Source of the DNA: Affinibrenneria salicis
GTDB lineage: Bacteria; Pseudomonadota; Gammaproteobacteria; Enterobacterales; Enterobacteriaceae
DNA length: 64,000 bases
Reading direction: 5' to 3'
Assembly (NCBI RefSeq): GCF_008710095.1
Contig: NZ_VYKJ01000007.1
Coordinates: forward strand, 62,001 to 126,000
Shown here: positions 38,671 through 49,946 of the stretch, one piece after another
Position numbering within the stretch: the first letter of the stretch is position 1
Layout: each line of letters begins with the position of its first letter
The notes under the pieces: generated by a model
Database searches by the model: none
Seen by the model: the letters and a program-made list of their open reading frames with translations, nothing else
Told to the model about the DNA's origin: nothing
Translations under genes and position numbers: made by a program

Positions 38671-40734
38671 CTATTCTTCGGGTTGTTCCAGCATCCTGAG
38701 GTAATCATAGATCGCAACCTGCGCGCGTACTTTCCTGCGGTTGCCGCGAGAGACATAACGATTACTGGATTCTTTATCAATCACACGGGCTTTTACCGTA
38801 TCACTGAATAACAGTTCAAGGATATCAAGTATTCGGTTCCTGAGGCTGGGGTCCAGCACTTCCACCGCCACTTCAATGCGGTAATCAATATTACGCGTCA
38901 TCCAGTCGGCGGAGGACAGGAATACCTTCGGGGCGCCGCCGTTGTTGAAAACGTAAACCCGGTCATGCTCCAGGTAACGGTCGACGATGCTGATCGCCCG
39001 GATATTATCGCTGATGCCGGGCAGCGCGGGAATAAGCGAACACATACCGCGCACCAGCAGACGAATTTTCACCCCGGCCGACGAGGCGTTGTACAGCCGT
39101 TCCACCAGCCCCTTATCGACGAGGTTGTTCACCTTGAGCGTAATGCCGGCTTCCATGCCCGCCTGAGCGTTGGCGATTTCCTGATCGATCAACTGATACA
39201 GACGGTCGCGCGAGTTTTGCGGCGAGACCAGCAGATGTTCAAAGCTGACCGGCCGGTAGGGGTTTTCAATAAAGTTGAATACCCGGCGCACCTCGTTGGT
39301 GATGCGCTCATCGGCGGTCAGCAACGAGTAGTCGGTATACAGGCGCGCGGTTTTTTCATTGAAGTTGCCGGTCCCGATATGGGCGTAACGCACAATGTCC
39401 TCGCCTTCGCGGCGCGAAATCAGAAACAGTTTGGCGTGAATCTTCAGGCCGGGCGCGGAGAATATAACGTGTACGCCCGCTTCGGTCAGCCGTTTGGCCC
39501 AGTGGATGTTGGCCGCTTCGTCGAAGCGCGCCTGCAGTTCGACCACCACGGTGACCTTCTTGCCGTTGTGCGCCGCGTGGATCATGGCATCGATGATGCG
39601 CGAATCTTTGGCGACCCGGTAAATGTTGATTTTGATGGACAACACGCTCGGATCGAATGACGCCTGACGCAGCAGCTCGAGCACGTGCTCAAACGTGTGG
39701 TAGGGGTAATAAAGCAGAACATCGCGTTCGCGGATCGCGTCAAAACCGTTGCGGAATTTATCGAACCACAGATGGCGCAGGCGCGGCAGCGGCTTGTTCA
39801 CCATGTTGGCCTTGCCGACGTTGGGGAAGCTGATGAAATCTTTAAAGTTGTGGTAACGGCCGCCCGGGATCACCGAATCGAAGGAAGAGATGCCGAGCTT
39901 TTCCTGCAGGATATGCACCATGGCATCCGGCATATCGCGCTGATAGACGAAGCGCACCGGCTCCGCCGTCAGGCGCTGTTTCAGGCTGGAAGACATCAGC
40001 TCCAGCAGGCTGGATTCCATTTCCGTCACCAGATCGTATTCCGCGTCGCGCGTCATCTTCATCGAGTAGGCGTTCAGCGCGTCATAGTCAAAGAAGCCTT
40101 TAAAGATATCGTCCAGACAGTAGCGAAGAATATTATCCAACAGGATCATCGGTTTACGACGGCGTGGCGCTTCCGGCGGCAGGTTAACGAAGCGCGGTAC
40201 CTTATCGGCAGGGATCTCAAGCAGCGCGTAGTCGATTTTTTCACCCTGAATAATTTCCACCGCCAGATAGGTGTAGTCGTCTTTCAGGAACTGCACGAGG
40301 CTGGTGTCGTCCTGGATCAGGATCGGCGTAATGTGCTGACGCAGGTGCTGACGGAAATAGGTGCGCAGCCAGGCCTGCTGGTTGACCGACACCTGACGTT
40401 CATTGACGAGGAAAATCTGATTGCGCGCCATTTCCAGCAGCAGTTCGTTATACAGGTTGTCGAATTCCTGATCGATCTTCAGCACGCGTGACTGAATTTT
40501 ATTGATTAAGTGGCGTAAGGTGCTGGGGGCGCCCTGATCTTCATTAATCAGTATGCGGCGTTTGAGATCGGCAAAGCGAACCTTGTAAAACTCATCCAGA
40601 TTGTTGGAGTAGATGCCGAGAAAACGCATGCGTTCAATCAGAGGATTGCTCTTGTCGGCCGCTTCCTGCAGAACGCGTTCATTGAAGGATAACCAACTTA
40701 ACTCTTTCTCAATATAGAGCTTGTCCTGACTCAT
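38671..40734 (-). CDS. ppk: Polyphosphate kinase 1
   Basis: 687 residues (E. coli 688). It reversibly transfers the gamma phosphate of ATP to polyphosphate through a phosphohistidine, at the inner membrane. N-terminal domain from [20 protein letters not shown]; phospholipase D-like C-terminal domains contain the two conserved histidines in [16 protein letters not shown] and [13 protein letters not shown]. The frame extends back to 40977 but ATG 40734 has GGAGT and matches the family N-terminus. ppx follows after 8 bp. Confidence 0.97.
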   Translation of the reverse strand: MSQDKLYIEKELSWLSFNERVLQEAADKSNPLIERMRFLGIYSNNLDEFYKVRFADLKRRILINEDQGAPSTLRHLINKIQSRVLKIDQEFDNLYNELLLEMARNQIFLVNERQVSVNQQAWLRTYFRQHLRQHITPILIQDDTSLVQFLKDDYTYLAVEIIQGEKIDYALLEIPADKVPRFVNLPPEAPRRRKPMILLDNILRYCLDDIFKGFFDYDALNAYSMKMTRDAEYDLVTEMESSLLELMSSSLKQRLTAEPVRFVYQRDMPDAMVHILQEKLGISSFDSVIPGGRYHNFKDFISFPNVGKANMVNKPLPRLRHLWFDKFRNGFDAIRERDVLLYYPYHTFEHVLELLRQASFDPSVLSIKINIYRVAKDSRIIDAMIHAAHNGKKVTVVVELQARFDEAANIHWAKRLTEAGVHVIFSAPGLKIHAKLFLISRREGEDIVRYAHIGTGNFNEKTARLYTDYSLLTADERITNEVRRVFNFIENPYRPVSFEHLLVSPQNSRDRLYQLIDQEIANAQAGMEAGITLKVNNLVDKGLVERLYNASSAGVKIRLLVRGMCSLIPALPGISDNIRAISIVDRYLEHDRVYVFNNGGAPKVFLSSADWMTRNIDYRIEVAVEVLDPSLRNRILDILELLFSDTVKARVIDKESSNRYVSRGNRRKVRAQVAIYDYLRMLEQPEE

Positions 40735-40811
40735 TGTAACTCCGTTAAACTGCACTAAAGGTATGTCTCTAGTATCTGACAAAATTATGGCGCTAACATG
40801 ACGATCAAGTC

Positions 40812-41066
40812 TATACCAAATAGGTTGCGGCGGGCGACCGAACGCCCTGGCGCCGGGCTCCCTTGCGCGATCGTCGGCGTCTGTTCGCGCCCGTTTCCGT
40901 CCTGGTCGTAAAAACACGCTCCGATTATACCTTACTGTCGCGGCCGGGTTGACCTTTGCCGCCGATATTCCCTGCATTCGCCGGCGTGATAGCCCGATCG
41001 ACGGGAGCGATTCGGCGTTCGGGAGCAGCAGGGGCTGCCGTTACCCGATCGTTCGAATTATTTAAC
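40812..41066. repeat. Diverged ERIC-like arms
   Basis: TATACCAAATAGGTTGCGG at 40813 resembles a left arm; TTCGAATTATTTA at about 41052-41064 resembles the same arm inverted. The 220 bp between are diverged, so this may be one degraded element or two fragments. It lies in the 880-bp gene-free region 40735-41617. Confidence 0.4.
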
Positions 41067-41121
41067 TGACTGGTCCGTTATCGACGGCGCGATATTTCCC
41101 GGCGCCATGCGATGATGACTT

Positions 41122-41315
41122 TATAGCCAAAACAATTCGAGTCGCTGCAAGGCGGCGACGCAGCGACGAATTCGGCGGCAACGAATGGGGCCAGCCAACG
41201 GCTGACCCTTCGGTGAGAGGGCGGATGCCTCCCGTTAATCCCCTGGCGCTTACCGCAGTAAGTGACCGAGGTGAACAAGAAAGGCCAACGCACCTGCAAC
41301 TTATATCTTCGTCAT
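41122..41315 (+). repeat. ERIC element with about 70-bp insertion
   Basis: The left arm AACAATTCGAGTCGCTGCAA, the core TTAATCCCCTGGCGCTTACC next to GCAGTAAGTGACCGAGGTGA, and the right arm GGCCAACGCACCTGCAACTT match ERIC, including the stretch used for ERIC PCR primers. About 70 bp of extra sequence (near 41155-41230) lies between left arm and core; a close copy is found at the same place in the repeat at 62134-62387. Confidence 0.8.
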
Positions 41316-41440
41316 CTTTCAGGCTACAAATGCGCTGCCGTTGTTGCCCGTTCCATCTATGGGCTTTGCTCATAAAGAGCCAACGATCTGCGTTGTTCAG
41401 GCGATGTCTTTTTTCCACCCGCCGAATTATTTAGGGCGTA
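41311..41440 (-). repeat. ERIC-like repeat, inverted
   Basis: TCATCTTTCAGGCTACAAAT at the left and GCCGAATTATTTAGGGCGTA at the right are diverged inverted arms. It directly follows the preceding ERIC element, so the two form a tail-to-tail pair. The rest of the gap to 41617 is AT-rich and should contain the promoter of the next gene. Confidence 0.5.
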
Positions 41441-41617
41441 TGCTATTTATTTTATCTGAATTAATTTAAAAGAAAATACTTGTGGGGAATATTAATTAAT
41501 GTGTGTTTTTTTGTGCGACGTTTTTATTTATACGCACAGCACCCGATTTAATTTACCTGGCTATACTCAGGGGGATCATAGCTAGTGGAAGTCATTTAAA
41601 AACCGAAGGAGTTAATT

Positions 41618-42658
41618 GTGGACGCAACAAACGATCTCAGAACGTTAAAAACGATTTCCTGGGGGAGTATTATCGGCGGGGTAATAACGGTACTGGCTAT
41701 TTCGATGCTGTTATCCACGCTGGGTACGAGCCTGGGATTTTCAATCGTCGATCCGCTGTCGGATGATCCGGCCAATGGCGCCGGCACGACGGTCGTCGTA
41801 TGGTCGGCGATATCAATTATTGTCAGCCTGGCGGTCGGGGCGTTCGTCGCCGGTCGGCTTGCCGGCAACGACGGAGCTATTCATGGCTTTCTGGTCTGGG
41901 CTACCGCGCTGATTGTCGCGGCGATTCTGGGCGCCATGCTGGTGGGATCGGCGGTGAAAGCCACCGGCAATGTCCTGGGCTCCATCGCTTCGGCATCTGG
42001 TTCGGTGCTGTCCGGCGCGGGCAACGTTATCGGCAAGAGCGCCTCGGGTTTGGGCGATATCGGCCAGCAGGCGTTCGAGCAGTTAAATATTAATACCGAA
42101 CTGCAGCAGGGAAAATTACAGGACAATGTCATTACGGCGTTGAAGAAAAGTAATATTCCTTCATTACAGCCTGAATTTATGCAGCAGCAATTGAATGGCG
42201 CAAAGGATGACGTTATTGCGGCGGTTAAGCAACTGGCGACACAGACGGAAAATAGTGATGCTATTGTACAGACGCTGCTGGATAAATTAAAAGCCCGCGG
42301 AGAAGCTATCTCGCAGGATGTGGATACCAACGCGCTGAAAAAAGCGTTGACTGAAAATACCAGCCTGAGCGAGCAGGAAGTGAACCAGACGGTAAATAAC
42401 CTGATCGCGACGAAGAATAAAACTGCCGACGTAGTCAATCAGCGCCTGAGTGACGCACAGGAAAAAATCAATCAGGCCAAACAGCGCTACGCCGAGCTGA
42501 AGCAGCAGGCGCGTGAACAGGCTGCTAAAGCGGCCTCGATGCTGGCCCATGCGGCCCTGTGGTCGTTCTTCGCGCTGCTGATTGGCGCGGTGGTTTGTTC
42601 CCTGGCCGGGCTGTGGGGCGTAAAAACCAATAAATGCGTACGTTCAGCGCGTAGCTAA
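41618..42658 (+). CDS. Membrane protein with long coiled-coil cytoplasmic/periplasmic domain
   Basis: 346 residues. Three hydrophobic helices at about 12-42, 58-82 and 88-112, a Gly/Ser-rich linker, then a long charged and Gln-rich helical region (about 150-305) with coiled-coil character (QEKINQAKQRYAELKQQARE), and a fourth helix at about 312-335. Similar proteins, often labelled only as hypothetical or CAP-Gly-like, occur in related enterobacteria; the helices resemble the YrzE/TIGR04086 type. Function unknown. The GTG start has AAGGAG 6 nt upstream. Monocistronic: a long gene-free region precedes it and a strong terminator follows. Confidence 0.8.
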   Translation: MDATNDLRTLKTISWGSIIGGVITVLAISMLLSTLGTSLGFSIVDPLSDDPANGAGTTVVVWSAISIIVSLAVGAFVAGRLAGNDGAIHGFLVWATALIVAAILGAMLVGSAVKATGNVLGSIASASGSVLSGAGNVIGKSASGLGDIGQQAFEQLNINTELQQGKLQDNVITALKKSNIPSLQPEFMQQQLNGAKDDVIAAVKQLATQTENSDAIVQTLLDKLKARGEAISQDVDTNALKKALTENTSLSEQEVNQTVNNLIATKNKTADVVNQRLSDAQEKINQAKQRYAELKQQAREQAAKAASMLAHAALWSFFALLIGAVVCSLAGLWGVKTNKCVRSARS

Positions 42659-42690
42659 GCGTTAAGTTTTACGCTATCTGCGCGATCAAT

Positions 42691-42726
42691 CCGCCGTTCC
42701 GGTTAACCGGAACGGCGGTTTTTTTT
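42691..42726 (+). terminator. Strong rho-independent terminator
   Basis: A 12-bp perfect stem CCGCCGTTCCGG/CCGGAACGGCGG with loop TTAA, followed by eight T residues. It ends the transcript of the gene at 41618-42658. Confidence 0.95.
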
Positions 42727-42868
42727 GTCGGCCCTAAACCACCGTCTCGGGAACGGGGGATTGTTTATCCATTCATTGCCGCCGGCGCATGATTGTCCTG
42801 CTTTCCGGCCGCTCGAAATCTATCGGATATATGGATATATTCAAACGTATCATTTAATCTGCGAAGGA

Positions 42869-42925
42869 ATGGACATGGATGTATTAGCTGAGTTCTTTGC
42901 AAGACACCCGGAGTTCAGTAAGTAG
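42869..42925 (+). other. Short reading frame, possibly N-terminal debris of the DUF4225 gene
   Basis: An 18-codon frame, MDMDVLAEFFARHPEFSK, with AAGGA well placed for the second ATG (42875). It stops at TAG and is followed by 75 bp of non-coding, AT-rich sequence before the DUF4225 frame. The peptide looks like the start of a protein rather than a leader. I suggest, weakly, that it is the original N-terminus of the neighbouring pseudogene. Confidence 0.3.
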
Positions 42926-43000
42926 AGTGAACGTAAGCATTTCTAATGAGCTAAGCATATCAATATATTGATTGACCGGTGAAATTAACTCGCAAAAGTA

Positions 43001-43696
43001 ATGTGTTTCGTCGAAAATAAATATGTAAAACAGAGTCTGGTCAACGATAATTTTATTAAAGACGTTACCAGCTACGCACTGGAAATAAATTCAAGAGTGA
43101 ACGTGGGACGTATTTCTGTTCCTGATGCTATTCGCGAAGTGGATGAGGAAATCGCTTCGCTTAATCAGCAAGATGAATCTCTGTCAGAGAAAAAGAAACA
43201 ACAAACGTTAATTTTGGCAGGCAACGCCCGACAAAGAACAACCCAAAATTTCAGCGCGGAATGGGATAAATTAATTGTCGCCGGCATCGGCATCGTTTCC
43301 GGAGCCCTGCAGACGATGGCGGGTCTTGCCCTGATCGAAACGGGGCCGGCCGGCGCGTTGATGCTGGCGCATGGCGTCAGTAATACGATAGAGAATGGAT
43401 ATTATATCCTTATCGTGAAGATTATGTCGGTCCGGTAAGATTTGTGTGCCGGGGCATCGCCAGAGAGTTCTTTCATGCCAGTGAACGCAATGCCGATGTT
43501 ATCTATACGTCGGTAGACATTGCTGTCTCGCTTAACGACCGGTTCGGTTATAAACATCTCTCCCGCAGTGGAGAGACGGTATCGTTATATTGATGCTGAT
43601 CTTCTCTCCGGATTGAAACAGCAAGGGATAAAGATCATGAGTGTTCCGGAGATTATTGTTGAAGTGACTGACGACGTCAATATTTTTTACGTCTAA
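43001..43696 (+). pseudogene. Frameshifted DUF4225-family gene
   Basis: The first frame (43001-43438) ends shortly after the hydrophobic segment AGIGIVSGALQTMAGLALIE and HGVSNTIENGYYIL. Adding one T near 43411 lets it continue YREDYVGPVRFVCRGIAREF, with typical DUF4225 features, to about 43570; a second frame change at about 43565-43580 is then needed to read RYRYIDADLLSGLKQQGIK through to the TAA at 43696. DUF4225 proteins are enterobacterial accessory proteins of unknown function. Two independent frameshifts make it a pseudogene. The N-terminus is also unclear (no ribosome site at 43001). AT-rich compared with surroundings. Confidence 0.75.
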
Positions 43697-43720
43697 TATC
43701 GCTCTTGTTGAGGAGGAGAT

Positions 43721-44019
43721 ATGGCGTGGGTTTATATTTTTTTATCAATATTATCCTGGCCGGTCTATACTATTGCGTCAGCCATCTGCTTTACTCGAAT
43801 AACGTTTATTATAAGTTTTCCTCTTTGCTTTTAACCTGTGCGCTGTCACTCTTTTATTACGACGTCTTGCTTACCGATCGCATCGCCATGTTTAATATAG
43901 ATACGTCAGAAAATGATTTTTTGCACTATACCACGATATTTTTCGCCTGTTCGTATTGCGTTCCGTTGTTTATCGCGTATAAAAAATTTTACAGGAAGCG
44001 ATCACAACGTCGTCGATAA
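43721..44019 (+). pseudogene. Small membrane protein gene broken in a T-run
   Basis: ATG 43721 has an excellent GAGGAGGAG ribosome site and reads MAWVYIF, but that frame soon closes. One extra T in the T7 run at 43738-43744 would join it to the long frame FINIILAGLYYCVSHLLYSN and onwards to the TAA at 44019, giving about 100 residues with three to four membrane helices and a basic tail. It follows the DUF4225 pseudogene by 24 bp and was probably its partner. The break in a homopolymer may be a mutation, a slippage-controlled gene or a sequencing error. Confidence 0.6.
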
Positions 44020-44068
44020 AGACACCGGAAAGTCGCCGCCTCCCGGTGTCCCGATCTGCGCCGGAATG

Positions 44069-45142
44069 TCAGGCCTGGCGCAGTTGCCGCGCCGCCCAGT
44101 GTAGCCCGGCGCGGTAATCATCCGGCAGCAGCGGCGTCAGGTCGCTCAGCGTCTGATTCAGCGCGTCGATTCGCCCGTGGTGCAGATTGAGATGGCCGAC
44201 CTTGCGTCCCGGCCGCACCTCTTTTTCATACCAGTGCAGATGAACCAGCGACAGCGTTAGCCAGTCGATATTGACCGCGGTGCCGATTAAGTTGACCATC
44301 ACCGACGGCTCGCTGACGGCCGGCGTCGGCAGCGGCAGATCCAGGATCGCCCGCAGGTGCAGTTCAAACTGACTGATTGACGCGCCGTTCTGTGTCCAGT
44401 GGCCGCTGTTGTGCACGCGCGGCGCCAGTTCGTTAATCAGCAGCCGATCGCCGACGATAAAGCACTCCATCGCCATCACCCCGACATAGCCCAGCGCATT
44501 CATAATCGCGGACAACATCTGCTCCGCCTGGCGCTGCAGGTGTGCCGGCGGCTGGGGAAGGGCGACGCTGGCGCGCAGAATGCCGTCCTGATGCAGGTTG
44601 TGGGTAAGCGGATAAAACACGCACTGACCCTGATGACTGCGGGCGCCGACCAGCGAGACTTCGCCGGAAAAATTGATGCCCTGTTCCACGATGCATTCGC
44701 CATAGCAATCGGACGGCAAATCGGCCTGTTCGCCGGGATGAAGCCGCCATTGACCGCGGCCGTCATAGCCGCCGGTACGGCGCTTCACGATGGCCAGATC
44801 GCCCAGCGCGGCAAAAATCTGCGGCCACTCCAGCCGGTCGCTCAGCAGTTGCCACGGCGCGGTGGCCAGCCCGAGATCGTCCAGCAGTTGCTTTTGCGTC
44901 AGACGGTCCGCCAGAAGCGGGAAAATATCCCGGTTGACGAAGCCGGCGTGGCCGGCCAACTGGCGGGTCAGCGCGGTTTCCGGCCAGCGTTCAATCTCGG
45001 CGGTGATCACGCTGTTCTGGAAGGGAACGGCCTCCGGTTCGGCATTCAGACCGACCGGGTAAACCGCGATGCCGAGCGGTTCGCCCGCCTGGCGCAACAT
45101 CCGGCCGAGCTGACCGTCGCCGAGTACGCAAACAGGTTTCAT
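44069..45142 (-). CDS. purK: PurK, 5-(carboxyamino)imidazole ribonucleotide synthase
   Basis: 357 residues (E. coli 355), ATP-grasp enzyme converting AIR, bicarbonate and ATP to N5-CAIR in purine synthesis. N-terminal [20 protein letters not shown], the ATP-grasp segment [14 protein letters not shown] and metal-binding [17 protein letters not shown] are intact. The start overlaps the purE stop by 4 nt (ATGA), so the two are translationally coupled, as in E. coli. Confidence 0.97.
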   Translation of the reverse strand: MKPVCVLGDGQLGRMLRQAGEPLGIAVYPVGLNAEPEAVPFQNSVITAEIERWPETALTRQLAGHAGFVNRDIFPLLADRLTQKQLLDDLGLATAPWQLLSDRLEWPQIFAALGDLAIVKRRTGGYDGRGQWRLHPGEQADLPSDCYGECIVEQGINFSGEVSLVGARSHQGQCVFYPLTHNLHQDGILRASVALPQPPAHLQRQAEQMLSAIMNALGYVGVMAMECFIVGDRLLINELAPRVHNSGHWTQNGASISQFELHLRAILDLPLPTPAVSEPSVMVNLIGTAVNIDWLTLSLVHLHWYEKEVRPGRKVGHLNLHHGRIDALNQTLSDLTPLLPDDYRAGLHWAARQLRQA

Positions 45143-45648
45143 GCGTCCTCCCGCGGATCGGGCTGAGACAATACGTCGTCAGTCTGGCGCTGGCGCCAGT
45201 CGGCGAGCCGTTGCGCCAGCGCGGCGTCGTGCAGCGCCAGAATCTGCGCGGCCAGCAGCGCGGCGTTGGCCGCGCCCGCTTTACCGATGGCCAGCGTGCC
45301 TACCGGGATGCCGCGCGGCATTTGTACAATCGAATACAGGCTGTCAACGCCGCTCAGAGCCGCGCTTTGTACCGGCACCCCGAGCACCGGTACCAGCGTT
45401 TTAGCGGCCAGCATACCGGGCAGATGCGCCGCGCCGCCGGCGCCGGCGATAATCACGTCAAAGCCATTCTGCTTAGCCTGCTCTGCGAAACTGAATAGTT
45501 TATCCGGCGTGCGGTGGGCGGAAACCACCTCTGCGTGAAAAGGGATAGCCAGCGAGGTGAGAATATCCGCGGCAAACTGCATAGTGGCCCAGTCACTCTT
45601 TGAACCCATGACAAGGGCAATTTTAGCCGGGGCAGCGTTGGATGACAT
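45139..45648 (-). CDS. purE: PurE, N5-CAIR mutase
   Basis: 169 residues, the E. coli length. Cytoplasmic octameric enzyme that converts N5-CAIR to CAIR. The active-site loop [13 protein letters not shown], the histidine in SAHRTP and the [11 protein letters not shown] block are present. It leads the purEK operon, with a PurR box upstream, and lies downstream of lpxH on the same strand. Confidence 0.97.
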   Translation of the reverse strand: MSSNAAPAKIALVMGSKSDWATMQFAADILTSLAIPFHAEVVSAHRTPDKLFSFAEQAKQNGFDVIIAGAGGAAHLPGMLAAKTLVPVLGVPVQSAALSGVDSLYSIVQMPRGIPVGTLAIGKAGAANAALLAAQILALHDAALAQRLADWRQRQTDDVLSQPDPREDA

Positions 45649-45760
45649 GCCTGTAAAGCTCCTGTTTGTACGTAGTGGTGGTGCGAGAAGATGGTGCAGC
45701 AGCGGCCAGTCGGGTGGTCTCTGGCTGCGAGGGCGTAGAGCATAACACGGGGCGATCGCG

Positions 45761-45776
45761 AGGAAAACGGTTGCGC
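45761..45776 (-). promoter_or_regulatory. PurR box of purEK
   Basis: On the minus strand GCGCAACCGTTTTCCT, which matches the PurR consensus ACGCAAACGTTTKCNT at most positions and is nearly the E. coli purE operator. It lies about 115 bp upstream of purE. PurR with hypoxanthine or guanine represses purine genes. Confidence 0.85.
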
Positions 45777-45931
45777 GGCCATCAAAACGGCAAAAACGGC
45801 GAGTTTTCGGCTATCGGCGTGAAATAAAAAACAAAAGCGGACGGCACTCCATGTCGGCGAAAGCGACGCGCGACGCGGCGATCGATTGCCGGGCGCGCGT
45901 TATGGGCGCGGTTCTATCCTGCCGCACGCAA

Positions 45932-46654
45932 TTAAAAAGGAAAACTAAGCAGTTCAATTCCTTCGGCCGTGACCCGGATCATCGAGCCCTCGCGGTGCCA
46001 GGCGCCCAGCACGGCGCGTTGTGCCGGCCGGCCGTCGACGTCCACATCGTGGATCGCGGGGCGATGGGTGTGGCCGTGGATCATCCACTGCGCCCGGTGT
46101 CGCTGTAAGCACAACACCACCTGCTGCGGGTTGACGTCCATAATGCGCGCGCTTTTATGCTGATTGGCTTCGCTGCTGCTGGCGCGCATGCGCGCGGCGA
46201 TGCGCAGCCGCAGCCGCAGAGGCAGGGCGAGGAACAGGCGCTGAATCAGCGGATTGTGTACCCGCCGACGGTAACGCTGGTAGGCGAGGTCGTCGCTGCA
46301 CAGCGTATCGCCGTGCAGGATCACCAGCCGACGGCCGTACAGTTCGAGCGCTTGTTCCTCCGGCAGCAGCGTCATGGCGCAGCGATCGGCAAAGCGCCGG
46401 CCCAGCAGAAAATCACGGTTGCCGTGAATAAAGTAACAGGGTACGCCCTGCTGGTGCAGCGTCAGCAACGCGCCGGCGACGCTTTGGTGCAGCGGCGAGG
46501 GATCGTCGTCGCCAATCCAGGCGTCGAACAGATCCCCGAGGATATACAGCGCCTCGGCGTGCCGCGCATCCGTGCGTAAAAAACGCAGAAAACCGGCGAC
46601 GATGGCCGGTTCATGTTCGCTCAGATGCAGGTCGGCAATAAATAGCGTCGCCAT
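45932..46654 (-). CDS. lpxH: LpxH, UDP-2,3-diacylglucosamine diphosphatase
   Basis: 240 residues (E. coli 240). Peripheral inner-membrane Mn-dependent calcineurin-like phosphoesterase that makes lipid X in lipid A synthesis. Metal-binding motifs: [12 protein letters not shown] (D-x-H), [12 protein letters not shown] (GD), HGNRDFLLG (GNRD), HGD and HGHTHRP. It follows ppiB by 8 bp, as in E. coli. Confidence 0.96.
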   Translation of the reverse strand: MATLFIADLHLSEHEPAIVAGFLRFLRTDARHAEALYILGDLFDAWIGDDDPSPLHQSVAGALLTLHQQGVPCYFIHGNRDFLLGRRFADRCAMTLLPEEQALELYGRRLVILHGDTLCSDDLAYQRYRRRVHNPLIQRLFLALPLRLRLRIAARMRASSSEANQHKSARIMDVNPQQVVLCLQRHRAQWMIHGHTHRPAIHDVDVDGRPAQRAVLGAWHREGSMIRVTAEGIELLSFPF

Positions 46655-46662
46655 CCGTCGCG

Positions 46663-47157
46663 TTATTCGCCGACGGTTACGCTGGTGATAACCACGTCTT
46701 CTTTCGGCACGTCCTGATGAGCGCCGCTGCGTCCGGTGGCGACGGCCTTGATTTTATCCACTACGTCCATCCCTTCGGTAACTTCGGCGAATACGCAGTA
46801 GCCCCAGCCGTCGGCGCGTTCGGAACGGAAGTTAAGAAAATCGTTGTCCGCGACGTTGATAAAGAACTGAGCGGTCGCCGAGTGCGGATCGTTGGTGCGC
46901 GCCATGGACAGCGTGCCGCGATTGTTTTTCAGCCCGTTGTTGGCTTCGTTTTTAATCGGCGATTGGGTGGCTTTCTGCTGCATGCCCGGCGCAAAACCGC
47001 CGCCCTGGATCATGAAGCCGTTAATAACGCGGTGGAAAATGGTGTTGTCGTAAAAACCGCTGCGGCAATAGTTGAGAAAGTTTTCTACAGTGGCCGGCGC
47101 TTTATCGGCAAAGGTATTAATCACGATATCGCCGTGGTTGGTATGAAATGTAACCAT
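46663..47157 (-). CDS. ppiB: PpiB, cytoplasmic peptidyl-prolyl isomerase (cyclophilin)
   Basis: 164 residues, as in E. coli. Cyclophilin fold with [15 protein letters not shown] and [18 protein letters not shown] blocks and the C-terminal DVVITSVTV. It speeds proline isomerisation during protein folding. The open frame extends to 47232 and an in-frame ATG lies six codons upstream (47175); ATG 47157 gives the family start [10 protein letters not shown], although no clear ribosome site precedes either. First gene of ppiB-lpxH, followed by purEK. Confidence 0.95.
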   Translation of the reverse strand: MVTFHTNHGDIVINTFADKAPATVENFLNYCRSGFYDNTIFHRVINGFMIQGGGFAPGMQQKATQSPIKNEANNGLKNNRGTLSMARTNDPHSATAQFFINVADNDFLNFRSERADGWGYCVFAEVTEGMDVVDKIKAVATGRSGAHQDVPKEDVVITSVTVGE

Positions 47158-47434
47158 AGTCAAGGAGTCCCGCATAGTCGTACTGGTTAAAAAGGTATTA
47201 TCCGGAGGTGATGTCCACCTCTCGGTGAGCAATCAGGTGCGTTTTTATAGCATAACTCACTGGTTGAGTCAGTAGCGCTCCAGTTTATCGCCGCGATCCG
47301 CCGGACGGCGACGCATCCCGATACGCTCATCCGGAACACGGATTTTGTCGGCAGTCTGTACGCTAAGTCGTTTCCTTATTTATTTTTCTCTATTAAGCTG
47401 AGACTGATTATCATTCATTCACTACAGGTGCATC

Positions 47435-47857
47435 ATGCTCAACCAAATAAATCGCTTACTGGATAAGCCCGATCTGGGCAAACTGATTCTGCGTCTGTCG
47501 TTTGCGCTGATGATGCTGCTGCACGGCTGGCACAAGCTGCACGGCGGCATCGATTTTATTCAGGGAATGCTGGTGCAGCATGGCCTGCCGGCGTTTGTCG
47601 GTTACGGCGTGTTTGTGGGAGAAATCGTCGCGCCGGTACTGATGATTCTGGGCATTCTGACCCGTCTGTCGGCGCTGGTATTTTCCCTTACCATGCTCAG
47701 CGCCTGGCTGCTGATGGGGCCGGGAAGCGCGCTGACGTTGACTCAGGTCGGCGCATGGGGCGTGGAAAATATGGCGGTATTCTTCTTCGCCGGTATCGCG
47801 ATCGCCCTGCTGGGCAGCGGAAGGTACTCGGTGGTCGGCCATTCCGCCTGGCGTTAA
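47435..47857 (+). CDS. DoxX-family membrane protein
   Basis: 140 residues with four membrane helices (about 18-38, 48-75, 78-98, 108-130). LGKLILRLSFALMMLLHGWH and GEIVAPVLMILGILTRLSAL are characteristic of the DoxX family, quinone-linked or redox-related inner-membrane proteins of poorly defined role. It lies divergently from ppiB and upstream of cysS. A modest hairpin GCCCG/CGGGC followed by TTCTTT lies 15-30 bp after the stop. Confidence 0.85.
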   Translation: MLNQINRLLDKPDLGKLILRLSFALMMLLHGWHKLHGGIDFIQGMLVQHGLPAFVGYGVFVGEIVAPVLMILGILTRLSALVFSLTMLSAWLLMGPGSALTLTQVGAWGVENMAVFFFAGIAIALLGSGRYSVVGHSAWR

Positions 47858-48011
47858 ACACGCGACGCCCGCCGGCCCGACGGGCTTCTTTCTGCGCTTG
47901 TCGCGCTTTCCTCCCGTCGCCTGCGCGCGCAACGCGCGACCAATGGGGATAAATTCCGCGGATAGTCCTCTCAGCCTTGCAATGAGGCCTGGTTCAGGTT
48001 TCAATACGCCG

Positions 48012-48130
48012 TTATATCCGTTACCTTTCAGGCATCCGGAGGCATGGCGATCCGCGTCCGCCCCGGGCGTTTAGCGAGTGATTCACGCGCCGGTCTTCTT
48101 TCGCATCCTGAAATCGATTGGGTATAACGG
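48012..48130 (-). repeat. ERIC-like repeat, inverted
   Basis: Left CCGTTATATCCGTTACCTTT with CAGGCATCC and right GCATCCTGAAATCGATTGGG with TATAACGG are inverted, diverged arms; the centre is not conserved. It fills much of the 348-bp gap between the DoxX gene and cysS (47858-48205). Confidence 0.5.
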
Positions 48131-48205
48131 CCAAACCCGTAGTAAATTTATGTTATCCACGCGTACAGCGAAACAAACCACCTGCGAACACCATGGAATG
48201 CTCTG

Positions 48206-49591
<1,386 letters not shown>

Positions 49592-49728
49592 ACCGGCGCC
49601 GCTACGCTGTGCCGGCTGGCGCCGGTACAGAAGCGCAACGGTCCGATGCGGCGCGCCAGTCAGTCGACGCGCCGCGCTCAGCACGCCGTCCTCAGGCCCG
49701 CCGGTCGCTTGAGCCTGAAGTCCGGCGA

Positions 49729-49941
49729 TTAGGGGCGCACTTCCACCGTCTGGCCGTCATAGCTGACGCGCTGGCCGGCGAGGATTTTACAGCGTTTGCG
49801 CGTTTCAGTCTGCCCGTCGACGCTAACGTTGCCCGCGGCAATCTCATTTTTCGCCGCGGCGCCGCTTTCACTCCAGCCCAGCAGTTTCAGCAGGTCGCAC
49901 AGTTCAACGTGCGGGTGTGTTTCCAGGTTAAACGTTTCCAT
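49729..49941 (-). CDS. ybcJ: YbcJ, S4-domain RNA-binding protein
   Basis: 70 residues (E. coli 70) forming one S4 fold: HPHVELCDLLKLLGWSESGA, AKNEIAAGNVSVDG, ETRKRCKI. Binds structured RNA, probably ribosomal; exact role unknown. It follows folD by 5 bp and is co-transcribed with it, as in E. coli. A GGAAACG lies a few bases upstream within folD's tail region; start is METFNLETHP. Confidence 0.94.
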   Translation of the reverse strand: METFNLETHPHVELCDLLKLLGWSESGAAAKNEIAAGNVSVDGQTETRKRCKILAGQRVSYDGQTVEVRP

Positions 49942-49946
49942 TATCG

